From Druceiella hillmani (taxonomy: Eukaryota > Arthropoda > Insecta > Lepidoptera > Hepialidae), in the NCBI GenBank assembly GCA_039881145.1, contig JAYKKI010000095.1:372001-436000 (forward strand): DNA of 64,000 nt, given 5' to 3'. The notes beneath the pieces were generated by a model. The model was given only the letters and a program-made list of their open reading frames with translations. It had not been told where the DNA came from and did no database searches. The position numbers and the translations under genes were made by a program. Positions 48,461 through 60,631 of the stretch are shown here, in pieces. Position 1 is the first letter of the stretch, and every line of letters begins with the position of its first letter.

Positions 48461-48960
48461 TGTCTCGTTGTGTGTATGTTAGTAATACACTGAATTCACG
48501 TTTTTGTAAAATTGTATTAAATAAGTTAATAAGATAAGATAGTATAGTTTCGACAAGGTAAGATAGTTTTGAAATGTGTTTATTTAATTTAAAATTTGAA
48601 TGGCTAAAATTATGTGAATTCAATTCCATATTGTCCTTAATCGTATCAAAATGCTAAAAGAAACTCTTATAATTTCGTCCTGTTCATCTGTTCCTTTTTC
48701 TGTGTCCTCTTGTCTCCCCGTATATCACAGCTTTTTTACCCGAGACTATTGGCACTATATGGATGAAATTTGTAAGGTAGATGTCTTCTATGACCTGATG
48801 TATAATGAAATAGTGGAAATATGAAATAAATAATGTTATGGGTAGCACCACATATATTTAACAGAGGGATGAAAAGCATGTAGACGGGATACAAGTAGAC
48901 GGCATATAGAAGAGGGATGAAAAGAATACAGTGCACGTAGATGTGCACTGAGAAAAAAAT
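48460..48960. repeat. Junction between duplicates with GGTTCC-type repeat fragment
   Basis: The part at about 48670-48860 has 'ctgttcatctgttcctttttctgtgtcc', 'acccgagactattggcactatatggatgaaatttg' and 'cttctatgacctgatgtat'. These resemble 11410-11560. The tandem words 'cagagggatgaaaag' and 'gaagagggatgaaaag' occur at about 48862 and 48909. Confidence 0.5.
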
Positions 48961-48961
48961 A

Positions 48962-51720
48962 TCGCACGGTATTAAATGAAATTTTACAATATTACATTTT
49001 AGAAGGTAATTAGTGTCACATTAAAACCTGGCAACATTGAATTTTGGGCTATGTATCGAACGAAAGGTAATATCAGCGTATTCATAGCAACAAAATGGTA
49101 TTTTTGTTATTTAGATAATCTTGAAGTTTCAATTCCTATCTGCTTCTCTATTATAATAAAGTGTTTAACTTGTTATTGATGGGACAAGTTATTGACTTCT
49201 GATACGTATACTATTTAGGTGTAAAATATATTTTGTACGCAGTGAGAAAAATAAGCAGAAATATTAAGTGTTTTCTGAAATCTAATGTGTATGTATGTAT
49301 ATATATTGACAAGACAGAAACATTTTTATCATTATCATTCCAGTTTATTACGCTAATAATCATCAAAAATATAATGAACATATATTCTCAAATTGTAAAA
49401 AGAAGAGACCTTTTTTATTTTGATTTAGGTTTATACATAATTAGCTTAAAACATGGCAAGACTTCAATTTTTAACTCAAACCTCATTGTTGATACGAATT
49501 TAAGAAGATTGAAGTATTATTGTGAATTTGTGTTTTTATTTATATGTAATTCCAGTTTATTTGGCTGTTAATGAAGAAAAATATAATCAACGCACATCAT
49601 AATTCACCTATTGCAAAAAAGGATTTTTATTTGATTTGTTTTTGATAAAATATATATTAAGATATGACAACGCTTAAATTGTTCACTTAAACCTCATTGT
49701 TGACACGAGTTTGAGCAGATTAAAGTCTTTTTGTGAATTTGCCTTTCTATTAATATGGAATAATAATTATTTTTAAATGTTTAATTTACTTTTACTGATG
49801 ATGAGACTCCTTTCTAATTCTTAAAAAATTTTGCTTTATTTTTATTACTACATATATTGTGAATCGTTTAAAAAAATAGTTCCCCTGTGGATAGGTTTCC
49901 AAACATTGGATAAGGTTGGAATAAACCAATACTGATAATATTGATTTACACATCTGATATTGGAAATACATAACAATCCTCTTATAAAACATTAATAAAT
50001 TCTTTTGGTTCCCACTCCTTAAGCCGAAATTTTAATTCCAACAATTTTATTATCTTTTTTGTATTTATTGACTGAAAACCATATCATGTGTAGAAAATAA
50101 GTAACCTGGAATATCACATTTAATGTACAACATATGTATCACTTACAAACAAAAAGCCGATAGGCGATAGTTACGGTCACGTTTCCCGGCTCTCTTTGTC
50201 ATGTGAGTTGGTGGCGGGTCTGTTGTTGACATGGCTATCACTTGTTATTGAGTGTAGCGGACAAGTTTAGTTTGGAAAGTTATAGCAAATCGATATAAAT
50301 GTTTCCGGCTGCCTCGAGTTTTTTTCAGTACAAAAATAGTGTTTTGCCTTCACTGTGAATTAACCGGTGTGTAAAACCAGCCTATATCTATTCATGGTGA
50401 ATGAGTTAATCTGTTTTTTGAAATAATAATGTAGTGACATTTATAAAAAATACAGTCTTACGTACAAATACAGTCTTACACACGCATACAAACAAAAATG
50501 ACTGTCTATTTATAAGCATACATCGCCACAAGCCCAGATGTATGCACCGATAGACGTACACAAAAACTTAAACGTACAAACGTGCACATGTACATATATT
50601 ATTATTACATGTGCACGTTTGTACGTTTTTATTAAATAAATTACCCATACTATATTTATACATTGAAGTAAAATTTTTGTTTTGATATATTGTAAAGCCA
50701 ATGCTGGGGCAAGGTGCTGGACACATAAAATAATATTTTTCTGTACTAATTAATTTATGTAGAAATGGTAAATTATCGAACATTTGAAAACCATTAAGAT
50801 TTGTATTTATCGTGCTTAATAATCATTTTTTTAAGAATGTCGATAGCAATAAGGTAATTAACGGAACGCCACTATGAGAACATTTCAAGCTTCAAGAAAC
50901 AATCCTTTAAGAGAAAGTAACGAATTTCGTTATTTCTGCATTAATTTTGTATTAAAGCTCAATGATGTTACAGCTGTTCAGAAAATGTTTATTGTTCGGG
51001 ATTATTTCGAAGACTCTTATTGAACACACTTGAATCTGGAGGAATATTTTTATGACGACGAAGAATATATAACTAAATTAGAATTGATGAAATGCGGTCT
51101 TATTCTCAGAACTTATATTCATATAATCAGTTAGGTGAATCATTTTTCAAAAACATTAAAATATTAACAATAAATTCATAATAAAACAGACTCAATATAG
51201 CGTTTGAAAATCGAATAAAACTGATGGATTTTCCAATTAAAGCGAATAAATAAGTTAAGATTAGAAAAAAATTAACTCGTTTTGAAAAATAACTCAAAAA
51301 TTAACGCTGATATTTTATTAATAATATAAATAATAAATTTGTTTCAATTTTTTGTTACTTTTCCGACTTATTTTGTCTCAATTATTTGACCGTAATTTTT
51401 GTATGTCTCCTCTCCGAATCACGTCTATAGAACATGAACAGCCGTAAATTATATCATATAATTCCGTAGACAACAAACTTGAAATGTCACGTTTAATGTG
51501 CAAGATAAATATCAGTTACGAAACTAAGCTCGATACGTGCTGGTCTCAGGGTCACGTTTTCCGACATTGTCCCTAATATAATTCAGCCATTGGTCATGTG
51601 TTGGTAATGCTATTAGACTTTCGAGTGTTGTGGATAAATCTACAGAAAACATTTAATTTGAACAAACTGGTAATGTTAAATTTTTTTACAATACGATAAA
51701 TGCTCTAATTCGTTCATCTT
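48962..51720 (+). repeat. Segmental duplication, copy 2
   Basis: Sister of 45690-48460. It carries an internal duplication: 'attccagtttat' and the run to 'aacctcattgttga.acga.ttta' occur from about 49335 and again from about 49548, a period of about 212. Its middle (about 50310-50690) has sequence absent from copy 1, including a long palindrome at 50570-50628. Confidence 0.9.
50570..50628. repeat. Perfect 23 bp inverted repeat, 13 bp spacer
   Basis: The left arm (50570-50592) runs from AAACGTACAAACG to CACATGTA. The right arm (50606-50628) is its exact reverse complement. The AT-rich spacer is at 50593-50605. The arm itself contains a GTGCAC palindrome. It is present only in copy 2 of the segmental duplication. 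Confidence 0.97.
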
Positions 51721-52945
51721 GTAGGGTATATGACTAATGCACTGAATTCACTTTTTTTTTAATTATGGTAGATAAGTTGACATTAAATAAGCTTAAATTT
51801 TAATTAAAGTGTTATAAGCGTAAACTTTAAATAAGCTCGTAAGTATTAAATGTCTATTTAACGAATGTCACGTCATTTAAATAATATTAAATGTTTTAAT
51901 TCGAGAGGTTATCATTAAGCTAATTTGTTATTGCGATTTAGGAAAATTTTATGTATACGTAGATTTTAAAAAATCTTCTGAAAAGCCTTGTACACTTGTG
52001 AAAAAATTGTACACATCGACATAATTGTTATTATTTTTAAAATCAACATTTGCGATTTGGTTACTTTTTAAATTATTTTTTGTTTAAAAATCATAAAGGG
52101 TTCTTAAGATTTAATAAACTTTTTCATGTATTTCATTCTTCCTGTAATGAATGTATTTGAATCGTTAAATAATGGCTTCATAAAATATAAACATTTCAAA
52201 TATATTAAAATAACTCTGAATCTAGTTAAAATATGATCGTTACGAGATACTTGCTATATGAAAAACGGTTGTAGAGCACCAGCGTCTCTGAGAGGGGTAA
52301 AGTATTTTATATACTTTCAAGTCACAGAAATTTTGAAGTTCTTTTACTTTGCAACTCGTTTTAGCCTTGACGAGAAGAAATTGAAAATGTACTTCCTTCC
52401 ACCCATTTTTTTAAATTCTACTCATTTTTTCTGCAAAATTGTACGTACTTCTTTTTTTTTGCATCCGTCTTACTTACTCAGTTCTTCATATGAATATATA
52501 ATGACAATGAATGACAAAATAAAATTTGAGTTCCCGTTTTTAAAAACAAACCAATTGGTAGAGGGATCCCCTAAAATGTCGGTTTGCACATAAGGGTATT
52601 CTTTAAAATGTATCGGAAACTTTACGTTTACTCTTCGTAATGCCATATGGTATATATATTCGTGGGGGTTTGGCGGTGTATTCTGTCTAGCTTATTTATT
52701 GTTCATCTCTGTCGCGATGCTCGGTCTCGTCTTTCGTGTGTCGCCGTATCTGTCTTGGTCTCGTGTTAGTTTTGTTTAAATTGCGTATCGCAGTGCTAAG
52801 TTTATTCGGTTATCTGAATTTTACATCTTATATAGTATTTATACATTACATTTTAAAGCCATATTTACATGATCGACAAGAAACCTTTATTTTAGTTAAA
52901 TTTACTTTACACTCCACATATACAAAGTTTAATATTTTTTTTATA
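51720..52945. other. No gene recognised
   Basis: The 111-residue frame at 52258-52593 is Phe/Leu/Lys-rich and carries no motif. A GC-richer patch at 52660-52770 shows no identifiable element. Confidence 0.45.
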
Positions 52946-52949
52946 GTAT

Positions 52950-53510
52950 AGGTCAAACCTTGATGTACGTTTTCTGTAAAGTTATTAAATGTTGGTTTTT
53001 GAACTATTCCTTGAAAAAATTGTCAATAATTTGTAAGTTTTGAAGATTAATTCCAAGTATTTGTTTTAATTTAAAATGATTAAATTTGTAAAATGCCATA
53101 CTCACTCTTCTCAAATTCACGAAATTACAAATTTTATTTGATGTAATATTAAAGGAGAAAAGGTAAAATATCACACTTATTCAACAAAAATATGATTGCA
53201 ATTTCCCACAAGTTGATATGAAAAAATAGATCAGACCTTACACTACATATCCTGTCATCGGTTTCATACATTTATTTAATTAAATCGATTTTTTGTCACT
53301 TAATCTTCTTGAAAATCGGCAGGTTTTGAGGATTCATCCCAAATGATAATGTTTAAATTTTTTAAATAAGGGGTAAAATCCTATTTTTCTTCTTTCTTAT
53401 TTTGAGTAATTTTATTTGACAAAATAGTAAAGCAGAAAAAGAAAAATATGATATCTATTCAACAAAAGCTGTCTTTAAATTTCCCACAAATTTCATACAT
53501 AACAACAACA
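52950..53510. repeat. Two-copy degenerate repeat, period about 280 bp
   Basis: 'tcaaaccttgatgta', 'ccttgaaaaaattg', 'ttttgaagattaattccaa', 'attcaacaaaaatatg' and 'tttcccacaagtt' recur in order as 'tcagaccttacacta', 'cttgaaaatcgg', 'ttttgaggattcatcccaa', 'attcaacaaaagctg' and 'tttcccacaaatt'. The duplication is old. Confidence 0.6.
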
Positions 53511-53514
53511 CTGG

Positions 53515-54505
53515 CTTATCATTCAACGTCGGAATGAGCTACAGATAAGTTACGCCCACTCTGTATGAAGATTGTAATCTCCCCTATATATTATCAATAG
53601 TATTTACATAATCCCATGCAAATTTATAAGAAAATTATATCAATGATTCTAAATGTCATGACTTTTTGAAAATATACACCAGTGTCGCCTGGGAGAAATA
53701 TATTCATGTTTTTCCATATTTACAGTACAAGTCTATATCTGCCTAAATGCATACGGAACCTTCGTATTTTGAGTTCTCCTCGTGCGTGATAGTTTTTCTT
53801 TCTTTTTGTATTAGTCGCCAAATGTAAGCCTTTTCAAATAATTTATTTTCTCAATGTGACGAAGAATTTTTTAAAAATATTTCCATTTTATTTTAAAGTG
53901 TCAGTACCGTATTCAGTCCATTGTATTCAAATTAACCTTAATAAATATACCCAGTCCTGATTTTTTATAGAATTTAATATGATGAAATTTTATAAAAAAT
54001 CTCCAAACCAAGAAATAATAAAGTTATTGAATGCAATATTTGAAAATTAGTAACTAGAAACTTTCATGATAATATTTATTAATTTCTCGTTTTTGTTCAC
54101 TCATCAACATAATGTCTTTTTTTGCTTTTCAGTTGACCTCATATATTGCTAAGATCTGTTTTACCGGGTTCACGAGAAAGCAGGTTCCAGTGAATTGCTT
54201 TTTCCATAAAACTTATGATATGACAGATTTAAATAGGTATAATGAATTTCCCTTGATGTTATCCTATTATTTTGCCTTTCATGTTACTGGACGGTTGCAC
54301 AGGACCAATTCCATTGCTATTTATTGCGGCCTCAATAAAACCACATGAGAAAGATTAAATAATTTTACAAATCCATTCTGATTAGCTGACCTGGTCAATG
54401 AACGAAATCCGAATAAAAACCGATTTAACATTAATATTTTTTATTTGATATCGCCTTAATTTTAATAATACAATATAGACACACAAATAATAAAAAACTC
54501 ATGTT
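53515..54505. other. No gene recognised
   Basis: AT-rich sequence. The frame at 54112-54348 carries no motif I know. Confidence 0.45.
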
Positions 54506-54510
54506 TTCAT

Positions 54511-54960
54511 TTCAGTTCTCACTTTGATACTCGCTTCCATCTCAATACAATAGATATTGTAACAAAAAATACACCGAATAACCGTTAAAACTTTCTGAGC
54601 TTCAAGCCTCATTCATTCGTCATCGAATAATAAATAAAACCACGAAAAAGATTTGAATTCTGGTGGAAAATGGCGCCTGTTTACAAGTTGCGCACTAGAC
54701 TCGTGACTTTACATAAACAACTTCAATGTTTTGAACTTGATAATGTACTTAGCGGAGGCCAGTGTCGGTATGAAAACAAGCTTTAAATCATATCGTTTTA
54801 TTATTTAATTATGTTCTATTTTACGCCGGCACCTACGCACCTCATTGCTATTTAAACAAAAACTTGGTGAACCTTATTCATATTTGTGGCTTTGGTAGTC
54901 ATCACGATAAAATGAACACTGCACAAATGAAACTTCTGTGTAATAGCTATATATTTTCAT
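54511..54960 (+). mobile_element. LTR-like dispersed repeat, copy 3 of 4
   Basis: Shared blocks: 'aataaccgttaaaactt', 'attcgtcatcgaataataaataaaa', 'ggtggaaaatggcgcctgtttacaagttg', 'acataaac', 'tcaatgttttgaacttgataatgtacttagcggaggccagtg' and 'ttaaatcatatcgttttattatttaattatgttctatttta'. It extends to 'gtggctttgg' and 'gcacaaatgaaactt', as copy 1 does. Confidence 0.6.
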
Positions 54961-54964
54961 GTAT

Positions 54965-56570
54965 TTAATTTATAGATAGACATTTTAAGGGAAAGTTTGC
55001 CGAGGAGAGATGTATACAAATGCCTGTTATCTGCTTCGTGCCGTTTTCCTCCTCATTGTTTTAGAAAGTTGTAATAATTCTATGTCACTAAATCTTAATT
55101 GTGTTTGATCATTCAAGACAAATACAAGCGTTGTATACTCCTATATATTGGTTTTTAGGTTTACTTTCTGTAAGTGTTTTTATTATATGATGGGTAATCC
55201 GAAAATTGTTTATAAAATGTCTATTACTAATTACTATGTCGATATTGAATTATATTAATTGATAATTGAAATTTGAATTTTATACGTGATGCATAAGAAA
55301 CTTCGCTTCTGTCTGGCTTCTCATGATACTTCACGTCTTTATTTTCTGTGAAAAAACATATTTTTCTTTCTTTCATATCTTGTGGTAATTGTTCTATGTG
55401 TTACTCTAAAATTGCGTTACTATCAAATTTAACTATCATAAATAGAATTATGATACGTTGATATACCATTGGACTGACATACAAATAGTTATGAATGATG
55501 TTATGAATTAAAAAAATAGAATTTAATAAATACCAATGAAGATAAAGATATCAATTCTGCGATTTTGTCTTATTTTAAAGAAAAGGCGAAAACATTTTTA
55601 AGGGTATCAATAAATGAATCGACAGATCTGAGAAATGTATTAAGGTGAGGGGATAATACATTGAAAACGTAAAAACAGCACCACGATTTTCTTAACATTC
55701 CTTCCACCACGATTGTTAACTTCCCCTTGTACATATATAAACTTGTATACACTATAAAGCTCTAACCATCATATAATAGTCTGGAACGGACATAAAATTG
55801 GAAACCACTTGATTAAGATAGACTTTATAATCTTGTTCTTTGATCGTCTACTTGGGTGGCTACAGTATCAAGACACTTACGCAAGTTCATAGAAACTTTG
55901 ATATTCATTATAGCCATCGTATAATAAATGTAATATATTCCCAAATTACCTAACACAAAATCTATCTATCTATATTTAAAATATTCGTTAGTTTTCCATA
56001 CATATAATGATGATATATAGGTTCCCAATTCGTGGTGATGCAGAAAACAAATAACGATTTAATAAAAGAAATCTAATGGAATAACAAGAATTTCACATCA
56101 TAAGACAGGAACATATTCTCATTAATTACAAATATATTTTATTCAGGAATGTTCGTAAGGAGCAAATTACAAGTTTCATACCACGGCACTGTTGGGTTGG
56201 CACTCATCATCACCATTGTATATAATTTCGGAACGGAGGTAGGGCGAACAGTTGCGCTCGCAAGCTCTCACATATTTATTTGAAGCAAAAAAGGATTTCG
56301 ATATAACAGTACAAGGCAGGAAATATTTACACAATATTTTGAAAAGAAACACATATTATATTAAAAATCTATATATTTTACGAATTAGGAATTAGTAAAT
56401 TATCTTTAAATATATGGAAAATGTACAAATGAAAGTAAAAATATATGTTTTTATTGAAAATTAATAAAGTCTTCCTGGAAATTTGGGGCAAATACAATTT
56501 ACCTCAAGAATAAAATATATAAAGGAGAAAACATGTTGAGCATTCCTTAAATGTAATTCAAGTATTCAGA
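54965..56570. other. No gene recognised
   Basis: AT-rich sequence. The frame at 55570-55752 (minus) has a fairly normal composition but no motif. The right end borders the LINE remnant. Confidence 0.45.
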
Positions 56571-56579
56571 ATATTTTCA

Positions 56580-57060
56580 CATAAGTAGCTTAAAGATATT
56601 TTTATTTTTGTGGACTTCATATAATGCATTATAAGTTCATCTTACTGAGATCTAATCTATAAGACAAATGGATGGTAATATGATAAGATCCCGTGCATTT
56701 TGCAGAAGAAATCCGAGCCACAGGACGATTGGGATATTTGAGAAACGTAACCATGAAATGCTAATTCTTTGTTGAATCTTTACATCCAAAACCTGTCATT
56801 TCAACCCAACAATATAACAAGCTAGTACCATTATAATAATTAAGATTGACAGGGATACAGACATCACTATAATTTACAATAGAGCATTTATTCGTGTTAA
56901 GAAATAATTTGCTCTCTTGATTCCATTCAAGTACAGCATCCATATCATGCTAGAGATCTCGAGAGTGAACAATAAACGACACTCCGATATGAATCTCTTC
57001 AATGAGGCATCAGTGAACATATGTCCTTTTAATAACAGCTCACCTATAGTAATGGTAAAT
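56580..57060 (-). pseudogene. Decayed LINE reverse transcriptase
   Basis: The minus strand reads FTDASLKRFISECR (where FADD.KLF is expected), then DMDAVLEWNQESKLFLNTNK, then CSIVNYS, NLNYYNGTSLLYCWVEMT and, in a shifted frame, LGFLLQNARDL. The pattern 'DL..V..W...NKL.LN..KC....YS', then 'Y..NG..L..V.E..DLGV..DS', then 'R.LGFI.RN..DF' is that of Jockey/CR1-type RTs just after the catalytic motif. The catalytic YxDD itself is lost. Confidence 0.7.
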
Positions 57061-57069
57061 GGATAATAA

Positions 57070-57780
57070 ATTCAAAAATAGTAAAAAAGATGCCCTCGAA
57101 TTAAAACACTGACTTTTCCCTGTCAGTGTAAAATACGATTTTTGATGAAAATCGTTTTTAAATTATGATTATGTTATAATGTTGACAAGAAATATGTATG
57201 TCAAAACCGCTTTAGCAGCATATGATCTAAAACAATTTAATAATCGAAACACGCTTTACCTACTTGGCTACTCTCATTTAATCTTCACGCCAGATATTCT
57301 ACTAAATGCAAGATTTACAGTTACGAAGCATTCGACGCCAAAGTCGTGTTGTATGTCCGCTATCTGATTTTCTTACTGGCAGCTGATTTTTCGGTGCGGC
57401 GTAAAATCGAAAGGCTTAACTATGGAAGATCAAATCGCAATAGACTTGTATTTTGTGAACTCTGACATAAATTTACATTTTGCGATCAGAATGGCTAGGG
57501 TCATTTTCCATGGGTTACAATTGTTCACGACATATTTATGTTAAATGCTAGTGTTAATTTAATCTAATCCTAGCGTGGGACACTTATCAAGGATATGCCC
57601 CTATATGCATTTATTTATCATAAATGGATTCGAAATTCGTGCTCGACGCAATTACTCCTCTTAAACTTGTTAAATAACATTTAAGTTTAGTTTTGGACTA
57701 ATTTATATTGTCTTTGAAAAGTATTTTTATAGATTTAAGACACTTGGTTCATATTTCTAAAATTATTAAAAACTTTTATG
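57070..57780. other. No gene recognised
   Basis: The frame at 57179-57367 has an ATG but no motif. The sequence is otherwise AT-rich and plain. Confidence 0.45.
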
Positions 57781-57781
57781 A

Positions 57782-57784
<3 letters not shown>

Positions 57785-57823
<39 letters not shown>
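57785..57823. repeat. (AT)n microsatellite
   Basis: An uninterrupted TA run of about 39 bases. Confidence 0.98.
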
Positions 57824-57826
<3 letters not shown>

Positions 57827-58199
57827 ACGATTTGACATTTTTCCTTTTTGCGGTCTTTTAACAAATGGATCAAATTCGCGAAAAAGTAAATTAATGGGAC
57901 AATAAGACTAATACGGTTAAAACAACAATCAATTAATTAGTAATGCCAAAAAACCATCGTTTGATTTAATCTTGCGAGTGTATACCATTGTTTTACAATT
58001 ATACAATATTATTTTTGAATTATAGTTAGTTCGTATAGTAATAGGAGAAATTGATATTAAATGCATTAGCTGTTACTAAAAGTAATACATTATTCGAAAT
58101 TCAATGTCAATTCGAAAGTCTTCCTCACTTTAAAACAAAATATTCCTCTCTATATAAAAATAAAATATAATGATATCACACTCTGTAGCACGTTTCCGG

Positions 58200-58440
58200 G
58201 CTGTGATTCTATTATGCGGTTGCATTTGAAGCCAATATTCCTACATTATTCAGCACAGTATATTCATATAGACGCAAGTAATTGTTATTACGCGTGCAGG
58301 GTGCACGAGACCAGTGACTTGTTTTAGCATTATTATAACAAAGAGCATGCCCGGTAGCTGTGTCACCCCCAATGTGTGCTTCGGGCTTACTTTGGGTTAA
58401 CTCTGTGACATGTGCAAGAGAAGAGAGAATAATAATTATG
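58200..58440. other. Less AT-rich patch, unidentified
   Basis: The minus strand has 'ctctcttctcttgcacatgtcacag', a good acceptor-like tract. It is followed by an open frame reading ELTQSKPEAHIGGDTATGHA to a stop near 58212. The base composition is clearly above the background in GC. It could be a terminal exon or a transposon piece; I recognise neither. Confidence 0.25.
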
Positions 58441-58674
58441 TTAGTGAAGGTAACAAGGACGAAAAGGTAAAAGGGTTTTGAGTCTTTATAAACCTTCTTC
58501 TTTATTAAAATTTTCCTTGGATAAATTAATAATAATAACATAAATTATTATTTTTTAACATAAAAATTTAATATTCTTGCGGTGGTCATCTGTGAAGTAT
58601 CAAGTGTTTCTTTTGTAAATATTACTAGGGTATCGGCCCGGTATATCTTATTAAGAGAAGTAAAAATAGATTAT

Positions 58675-58695
58675 AATAATAATAATAAGCCTTTA
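58675..58695. repeat. (AAT)n tract followed by AAGCCTTTATT
   Basis: Resembles the simple-repeat tail and 3' end of insect LINEs in inverted orientation. No coding body is attached. Confidence 0.5.
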
Positions 58696-58888
58696 TTCCC
58701 ATAATACCATTTTACGAATTATGAATATGCAAATCGCATATACAATAATATACGATTTCACGTTTCGTATGTGTTCGAAATGTGGTGTTATCAAAATATA
58801 CTTCAATAAAATATAAATTTACATGACTAAACAATTTAATTCATAAATAAATAAAAAAGATTATCAAACGACAACTATTTCAAAAGTT

Positions 58889-59072
58889 CACAATTAAATG
58901 AAACTACGTGATGTATTATTTCTACTTTCTTTAATTTCTTTACCACGACCTAGGTTTCATTGTATTACAACATCTTCAGGTGGGATATTACCAAAGATAT
59001 AAGACCTAGGTCGTGATAAAGAAATTAAAGAAAGTAGAAATCATACTACATTACCAGTTTCATTTAATTGTG
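58889..59072. repeat. Head-to-head Penelope-type terminal repeats
   Basis: The left arm (58889-58957, read on minus) and right arm (59004-59072, read on plus) are inverted copies. Each includes CCTAGGTCGTG, 'taaagaaattaaagaaagtagaaat', 'ctaca' and 'gtttcatttaattgtg'. The right arm continues to 'aaaattaaccccaaatatattcaa' (about 59108), the same end as at 31258 and 8865. The spacer holds the hammerhead-like half for the minus-strand copy. Confidence 0.8.
58943..58984 (-). ncRNA. Hammerhead-like ribozyme motif in Penelope-type repeat
   Basis: The minus strand reads CCCAC, CTGAAGA, then T plus a hairpin GTTGT-AAT-ACAAT, then GAAA, CCTAGG, TC, GTGG. CTGANGA and GAAA are the conserved hammerhead boxes. 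CCTAGG could be a very short helix III, GGTC would precede the cleavage site, and CCAC with GTGG would close helix I. One extra U lies between CTGAAGA and helix II, and its last pair is G-U here. Minimal hammerheads of this layout are known from Penelope-like elements. Activity is unproven. Confidence 0.5.
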
Positions 59073-59284
59073 AATAACGAATTTCTACAAAATTAACCCC
59101 AAATATATTCAATATTTCAAAAGTATCATCAAGACAAAATTCCCAATTTAGTTCTGTATTAAAGCTATACGAATTCCAGCTAACGCTATTTGAATAATAT
59201 TACTTGCAATTAAAATACCTTTAAAAAATTTGAAGACTACGTACATCAATATTATTCCTTAAATTTTACGTGAACTAAACTATT

Positions 59285-59524
59285 TTATTTTAAATTAACG
59301 ATATTCGAGTATCCATTTTTGCGCAAAGGCCTCCCCATCGTTCTCCAAAGGGGTCTACTGATCGCTAGTCTGATCCAGGTAGGTCCTGTGACGGTGTTCA
59401 CGTCATCGCTCCAGCCGGCGCGCGGATGCCCTCGCGGCTTGCTGGCTTTGCTGTCTCCACTCCTTTGCTGCTTGTATATGCCCCGCCCACCTTCATTTGA
59501 GTTTGCAAGCGGGTTAGGCGGCAT
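59285..59524 (-). pseudogene. RTE-type LINE C-terminal remnant
   Basis: The 79-residue minus frame contains RGHPRAGWSDDVNTVTGP, then TWIRLAISRPLWRTMGRPL. This matches the end of many non-LTR ORFs: 'RGRP..RW.DD......W...A.DR..WR..GEA'. GC content is much higher than the flanks because the coding is still readable. The N-terminal part is not recognisable as LINE. The plus-strand frame at 59319-59591 is its shadow. Confidence 0.75.
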
Positions 59525-59599
59525 CGGTTACTTGTGTTTTCTTTCTAATATCGGTATTTCTATGGCAATCACTTTTTTAATTTTTCTTTAATTTTTATG

Positions 59600-60130
59600 C
59601 CTGTTATACTTTCCTTTGTTGATCTTTGAAATAAATGTATTTTTTTATTATGCGGTCAATAAATGTTCAGGTTTGGCATTCATAGAAAATTGTTGAAGGG
59701 ATTATTGTTTCTATGGCTTTCTTTTTGAAATAAAATGGAAATATATGGTGTCATTGAGGTTTTAGCAAACAATATTACCGTGCAATGTTTTCATGTATGG
59801 ATATCGTGTCATCTGAATTACGTCGATGTTTTAAGTAAGTAGGAAGATTTATTAGATTTAGTGGAGTGCATTAATATTATTTCTAACCAGACAAGTACCA
59901 ATTTCATTAAAAATTATCATAACAGTTTACTTCATTCCCTCGCAGCTAATATACTTTTAATATTCTTAAATTAATAGATTTTATTAAATTTTGTCTAATT
60001 AAAAATTGTGGGTCACCCTTTTGAATAAAGGAAATATTTCCAACTTCCAAATGCCTTGAAAATTCTCAAGATTGAAATAAAATTTACTTAGGCCCATTAA
60101 CAATGTCGTACAGTTTCTTGGCACAAATTA
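59600..60130. other. No feature seen
   Basis: AT-rich sequence with no supported gene. Confidence 0.5.
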
Positions 60131-60530
60131 ATCTCAAACTCTTACTACAACATCCATTGAAACAAAAAGTAAGCCGAATAATGTTCCATCTTTTTAGATT
60201 TTTCGCCTGATTTCCTGGCAAAGGGAAATCCCTCTTCTGACGATGTGATATATAAAATCTCAAAGAAAACTTAATTTCTGACGGAAAATAGTGCCCGTTT
60301 ATAAGTTGCCTATAAGATCGGCGAGAGCATGTAACAGCTTTAGTTTTTCAAAGTTGATAATATATAGTGACAGCCAGTTTCATTATGAAAATAAATTTTA
60401 AATCATCTCGTATTATTAATTAATTTTGTTCTATTTTACGCACGTAACTATGTCCTTAATTATAATTAATTACAGAATCTTTGTGAAAATTGTTCATATT
60501 TGCAGCTTCGACATTTGGGGTGAAGGAATA
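60131..60530 (+). mobile_element. LTR-like dispersed repeat, copy 4 of 4
   Basis: Shared blocks: 'cattgaaacaaaaagtaagccgaata', 'ctgacgatgtgatatataaaatct', 'aagaaaactta', 'acggaaaatagtgcccgtttataagttg', 'tttttcaaagttgataatatatagtgacagccagtttcattatgaaaataaa' and 'gttctattttacgcacgtaac'. It is the most diverged copy around the TATA-like word. Confidence 0.55.
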
Positions 60531-60555
60531 AACACTATAGATATTATACTGTTGT

Positions 60556-60556
60556 G

Positions 60557-60628
<72 letters not shown>
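60556..60628. repeat. (AT)n microsatellite
   Basis: A TA run of about 72 bases with one C interruption. Two plus-strand frames beginning in it (Ile/Tyr runs) are artefacts. Confidence 0.98.

Positions 60629-60629
<1 letters not shown>

Positions 60630-60631
<2 letters not shown>

Noticed and set aside
52258..52593. 111-residue ORF with ATG
   Set aside because: Poly-T derived Phe runs and no family pattern; no upstream or downstream gene structure.
59319..59591. 90-residue plus-strand frame with hydrophobic stretch
   Set aside because: Antisense of the RTE C-terminal remnant, whose RGHPRAGWSDD...RLAISRPLW pattern is on the minus strand.
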